Source: CAWAPS01 sp963783945
GTDB taxonomy: Bacteria > Actinomycetota > Acidimicrobiia > Acidimicrobiales > Palsa-688
DNA: 64,000 nt
Direction of reading: 5' to 3'
NCBI GenBank assembly: GCA_963783945.1
Contig: CAWAPS010000032.1
Location: 1-64,000 of the forward strand
How positions within the stretch are numbered: the stretch's first letter is position 1; the number at the start of each line of letters is the position of its first letter. The position numbers and the translations under genes were made by a program. The notes below the pieces were generated by a model. It was not told the DNA's origin. It worked only from the letters and a program-made list of their open reading frames with translations, and ran no database searches. Shown piece after piece: positions 61,412-64,000 of this stretch.

Positions 61412-62287
61412 TTAGCCGTTGAAGATGGGCACCGGCACGAGGTAGTCGAGCTCGAGAAGCTCGGCGCCCGGGAGACTTTGGGCCAGGGCGCGGCGCCAAG
61501 GTTCGTAACTGGTCACCGCAGAGGCCGTGGTCAACGGCGGCGCCCAGTCGTCGTGATGACACATCACGACCTTGCGTGGATGGAGCATCCCTGCCTCGTG
61601 GCAGAGAAACTGGATCCCCGATCCCTGGAACGGCTCGCCATCGACGGTGACCATGCCAAACTCCACGTTAGCCGCGGCCAGAAGAGCGACGTCGGCCCGG
61701 AGGCTGCGCAGGATGCCGCTCCAATGACCAGGAGAGTCCTTCCAGAACAGCGTTCCATAGGGCGTCTCCAGCAAGTAGGCGAGGCAGCCGCCGTCCTCGA
61801 TGCCAGCCGATCCGAGCGAGGCTTCCATGTGGTCGCGCAGATCGCTGCCCGGCGGAAACGCCAGCCCGATGTGTTCCTCGAAGTGGCGTTTACGTTCTTG
61901 GTAGAGGACCCCGCATGTCACCAAGGCACAGGTGTGTTGGCTCGGGTACACCCGCAGGACCACGTTGTCGCCGAGCGCGATGGCCTCACCGCCAGCAACC
62001 CGCGTCAACTGGTGGCCGGCAACCCCCTCCAGGGCGAGAAGCCGGGCCGTCTCGTAGGAACCGATGACAGTAGCGCCCGTGTTACGGGCGATGTACTGAG
62101 CACCCGCCAGATGATCGAAATGCGAGTGACCGACCAGGAGGTAGTCGGCCCGATCGACATCGGGCGCGGACAACCCGACCTGAGGGGCGGCCGCGACCCG
62201 GTCCATGTAGGCGTCGAGAAATATCACCAGATCTCCGATGGTCAGCCGGAAGGTGGAGACACCGAGCCATTCGAGCGTGCATGCCAT
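61412..62287 (-). CDS. metallo-beta-lactamase-fold hydrolase
   Basis: The 291-residue protein has the metal motif HSHFDH in YLLVGHSHFDHLAGA, plus later ligands likely in SQHT, KDSPGHW and CHHDDW. It belongs to the UlaG/lactonase-like group of the fold. The substrate is unknown. ATG 62287 is chosen because GGAG lies six to seven bases upstream; a GTG at 62320 would begin inside the flanking palindromic element. Confidence 0.88.
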   Translation of the reverse strand: MACTLEWLGVSTFRLTIGDLVIFLDAYMDRVAAAPQVGLSAPDVDRADYLLVGHSHFDHLAGAQYIARNTGATVIGSYETARLLALEGVAGHQLTRVAGGEAIALGDNVVLRVYPSQHTCALVTCGVLYQERKRHFEEHIGLAFPPGSDLRDHMEASLGSAGIEDGGCLAYLLETPYGTLFWKDSPGHWSGILRSLRADVALLAAANVEFGMVTVDGEPFQGSGIQFLCHEAGMLHPRKVVMCHHDDWAPPLTTASAVTSYEPWRRALAQSLPGAELLELDYLVPVPIFNG

Positions 62288-62319
62288 GTTGACTCCGGCT
62301 GTCCCGATCGATGAGGTCA

Positions 62320-62417
62320 CTTAGTGCCCGCGACGAAACAACTTGACGCAATTCTCTTGTAAACGTGGATGTCGTGGCACAGGACTTGTTCCAAGTTGTT
62401 TCGTGTCGGGCACTTAG
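62320..62417. repeat. second palindromic element flanked by CTTAG
   Basis: Arms 62324-62345 and 62392-62413 pair over 22 bases with two mismatches, the inner 13 being ACGAAACAACTTG. The loop is 46 bases. CTTAG occurs in direct orientation at both ends (62320-62324, 62413-62417). The arm sequence shares about 19 of 24 positions with the element at 25396-25546, so both belong to one family. The right end supplies the stop codon of the amidohydrolase gene. Confidence 0.75.
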
Positions 62418-63640
62418 TGCCGCGTGGGAACGTGGTGGTAGCCGGTGTACACGTCGCTGGCCTCGGCCCGCAGCGCTCCTACTGTGCACTTCTCTCGGGG
62501 CCGGCGGGAGAACGGGTCGAAGCGGTAGACGCGCATGGCGTTGAGATGGGTGATCTTGTCGGTCTCGTCGTCTGGGACGCCGGCGAGATCCTTGCCCAAC
62601 TTCTCCGGTGAAGTCGGCCAGGTGGAGTCCGAGTGGGGGTAGTCGCACTCCCAGGTGATCGAGTCGATCCCGATGTCGTGGCGCAGCTTGATGCCCGTGG
62701 GATCCTCTATGAAGCATGTGACCACTCGCTCGCGAAACACTTGGCTCGGAAGCTTGTCGCCGAAGTCCAGACCTCGCCACGCGCTGTGGTGGTGGTAGTG
62801 GTTGTCGATCTTGTCCAGGAAGTACGGGATCCAGCCGATTCCGCCCTCGCTGAGGGCGAACTTGAACGTCGGGAACTTGGTGAAGATCGCAGACCACACC
62901 AGGTCGGCCGCGGCCCCCATGGTGTTGGTGGCGTCAAGGGTGTGCTTGACCTCGAAGGGCGCTTCATCAGAAGTGGACGATGACCTCGACGACGACCCGA
63001 TATGCATGCACACGACCGTCTGCATGTCCTCGCACGCCGCCCAGAACGGGTCCCAGTGGTCAGAGTGCAGGCTGGGCAAGCCGAGCGGCGCCGGGTTCTC
63101 GGCAAAGGTGACCGCGTGGCACCCGATGCCCGCGAGCCGGCGGACCTCTTCGGCCATGAGCGAGGGATCCCATACCGGGACGAGCCCGAGGGGGATGAAC
63201 CGGTCGGGGTGGGCGCCGCACCAGCCTTCGACGTGCCAGTCGTTGTAGGCGCGCAGCAAGGCAATGGCGAGATCCTTATCCGGGGTGTGCAGGAACTGCC
63301 GGGCCGCGAATCCGGCCCACGACGGGAAATTCAGTGACGCCAAGACGCCGTTGGCGCTCATGTCCCGGACCCGCTGGTGGACGTCATAGCAACCGGACCG
63401 CATGTCCTCGAACGCTTGGGCGTCCATGCCGTAGTCCTCCGGCGGCCGACCGGCCACCGCGTTCAGCCCGGCGTTGGCCGATCGCTGCCCGAGGTACTCC
63501 CACGCGTCAGTGCCATCGTCCTGCTTGATCAGCTTGGGCACCTGGTCGGCGTACTTCCTCGGGACCCGCCCCTTCCACATGTCGGGCGGCTCGATGACGT
63601 GGTCGTCAACGCTGATGAGGATCATGTCTTCGAGTTTCAT
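62414..63640 (-). CDS. amidohydrolase 2 family protein
   Basis: The 408-residue protein has the TIM-barrel amidohydrolase 2 pattern: ILISVDDHVIEPPDMWKGRV (with DDHxxEPP in place of HxH), HPDRFIPLGLVPVWDP, VVCMHIGSSS, FKFALSEGGIGWIPYFLDKI and SITWECDYPHSDSTWP with the metal-binding Asp and His. This group is close to uncharacterised decarboxylase- and hydrolase-like enzymes abundant in Actinobacteria that degrade sterols or aromatics. ATG 63640 was chosen by homology. The stop lies in the palindromic element. Confidence 0.9.
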   Translation of the reverse strand: MKLEDMILISVDDHVIEPPDMWKGRVPRKYADQVPKLIKQDDGTDAWEYLGQRSANAGLNAVAGRPPEDYGMDAQAFEDMRSGCYDVHQRVRDMSANGVLASLNFPSWAGFAARQFLHTPDKDLAIALLRAYNDWHVEGWCGAHPDRFIPLGLVPVWDPSLMAEEVRRLAGIGCHAVTFAENPAPLGLPSLHSDHWDPFWAACEDMQTVVCMHIGSSSRSSSTSDEAPFEVKHTLDATNTMGAAADLVWSAIFTKFPTFKFALSEGGIGWIPYFLDKIDNHYHHHSAWRGLDFGDKLPSQVFRERVVTCFIEDPTGIKLRHDIGIDSITWECDYPHSDSTWPTSPEKLGKDLAGVPDDETDKITHLNAMRVYRFDPFSRRPREKCTVGALRAEASDVYTGYHHVPTRH

Positions 63641-63689
63641 CTTGGTCTCCAGTCCCCGATTGTCATCTGACCCACCTTCCGTTCCAGTC

Positions 63690-64000
63690 TCATGCCCCGA
63701 CCCCACGCTGGAGGGGAGCGAGAGTGGCCGCATGCTCGAGCAGGCGCACCCTCATCCGCGGCCGGGCGACGGCCAGCAGGCAGACGTCCCACGCGTGCAG
63801 TACCGCAGCGTGCAGCTCGGCGTCATCCACCGCCCCGAAGACCCAACGACGAGCCAGGTGCTGGTGCAGCATGCTGGCCTGGTCGACGAGGACCTCGGCC
63901 GGGAGATCGTCACGTAGGGCTCCAGCCGCGGTCGCCGTTCGGACCGCCTCGATCGTGAGGTCACGCCCGCGCCAACGGTGCTCCAGGCGCCCGTACATTG
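63690..64000 (-). CDS. TetR-family regulator, partial
   Basis: The 102 visible residues match the C-terminal ligand-binding helices of a TetR-type regulator (LTIEAVRTATAAGALRDDLP, then VLVDQASMLHQHLARRW). The DNA-binding domain lies beyond the window edge. It is upstream of the amidohydrolase on the same strand and may control it. Confidence 0.6.
   Translation of the reverse strand, partial: MYGRLEHRWRGRDLTIEAVRTATAAGALRDDLPAEVLVDQASMLHQHLARRWVFGAVDDAELHAAVLHAWDVCLLAVARPRMRVRLLEHAATLAPLQRGVGA

Noticed and set aside
1..64000. CRISPR array, rRNA operon, prophage or integrase
   Set aside because: None was found: no regular repeat-spacer unit, no rRNA signature, and no recognisable phage structural or integrase gene in either strand.

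Overview
The window is high-GC bacterial chromosome with close gene packing, many 4-base start/stop overlaps and frequent GTG or TTG starts. The lysA-hom-thrC-rho-rpmE order, the MurT/GatD pair, a polyphosphate-glucokinase-like ROK kinase, DUF3040, DUF1684, an ECF42-type sigma factor with a DGPF partner and a type III CoA-transferase point to Actinomycetota. A deep-branching high-GC class such as Acidimicrobiia is my inference, not proven here.

Layout. 1-2.9 kb: a frameshifted AbiEi/DUF559-type gene, a methyltransferase and an unknown gene. 2.9-9.5 kb: housekeeping block on the minus strand (rpmE, rho, thrC, hom, lysA) next to tRNA-Arg(CCG); thrB is missing from its usual place. 9.6-16.6 kb: accessory stretch beside the tRNA with two methyltransferases of the kind found in glycan loci, an ECF sigma/DGPF pair, a truncated hydrolase, a P450 and a sucrase/ferredoxin-like protein. 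16.9-21.7 kb: membrane proteins plus an RsbW-like kinase and an RsbU-like phosphatase. 21.9-26.6 kb: DUF1684, SDR, CoA-transferase and VOC genes, with a large palindromic element before the VOC gene. 26.8-38.2 kb: a GT2-GtrA fusion, an acyl-CoA ligase, a large class III cyclase/AAA protein, a CBS protein coupled to serS, a GT-C enzyme and a UDP-sulfoquinovose synthase-like epimerase. 38.3-43.5 kb: a MacAB-type export operon with two extra envelope proteins, closed by a hairpin terminator. 43.6-50.2 kb: DUF3040, ROK kinase, pncB-gatD-murT, DoxX and a LigD-type polymerase. 50.4-56.3 kb: a compact type IV secretion/conjugation gene set (pilin-like, VirB6-like, SCO6880-like, VirB4-like, VirD4-like), with the VirD4-like gene frameshifted. 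56.9-59.7 kb: a TetR regulator divergent from a DrrAB-type exporter, with a clear operator. 59.9-64 kb: a 45-residue zinc-finger-like protein, a DisA-N-domain protein, a hydrolase remnant, a metallo-beta-lactamase-fold hydrolase, a second palindromic element, an amidohydrolase and a TetR gene cut by the window edge.

Most unusual: two related palindromic elements about 37 kb apart (25.4 and 62.3 kb), both flanked by TTAG direct repeats. One sequesters the ribosome binding site and start of a 15-codon ORF. The others are the compact type IV secretion-like operon, the diverged diadenylate cyclase-like protein with an unknown N-terminal half, and the unannotated 45-residue CxxC protein. All functional statements come from reading the sequence and remembered family signatures; no search was run.
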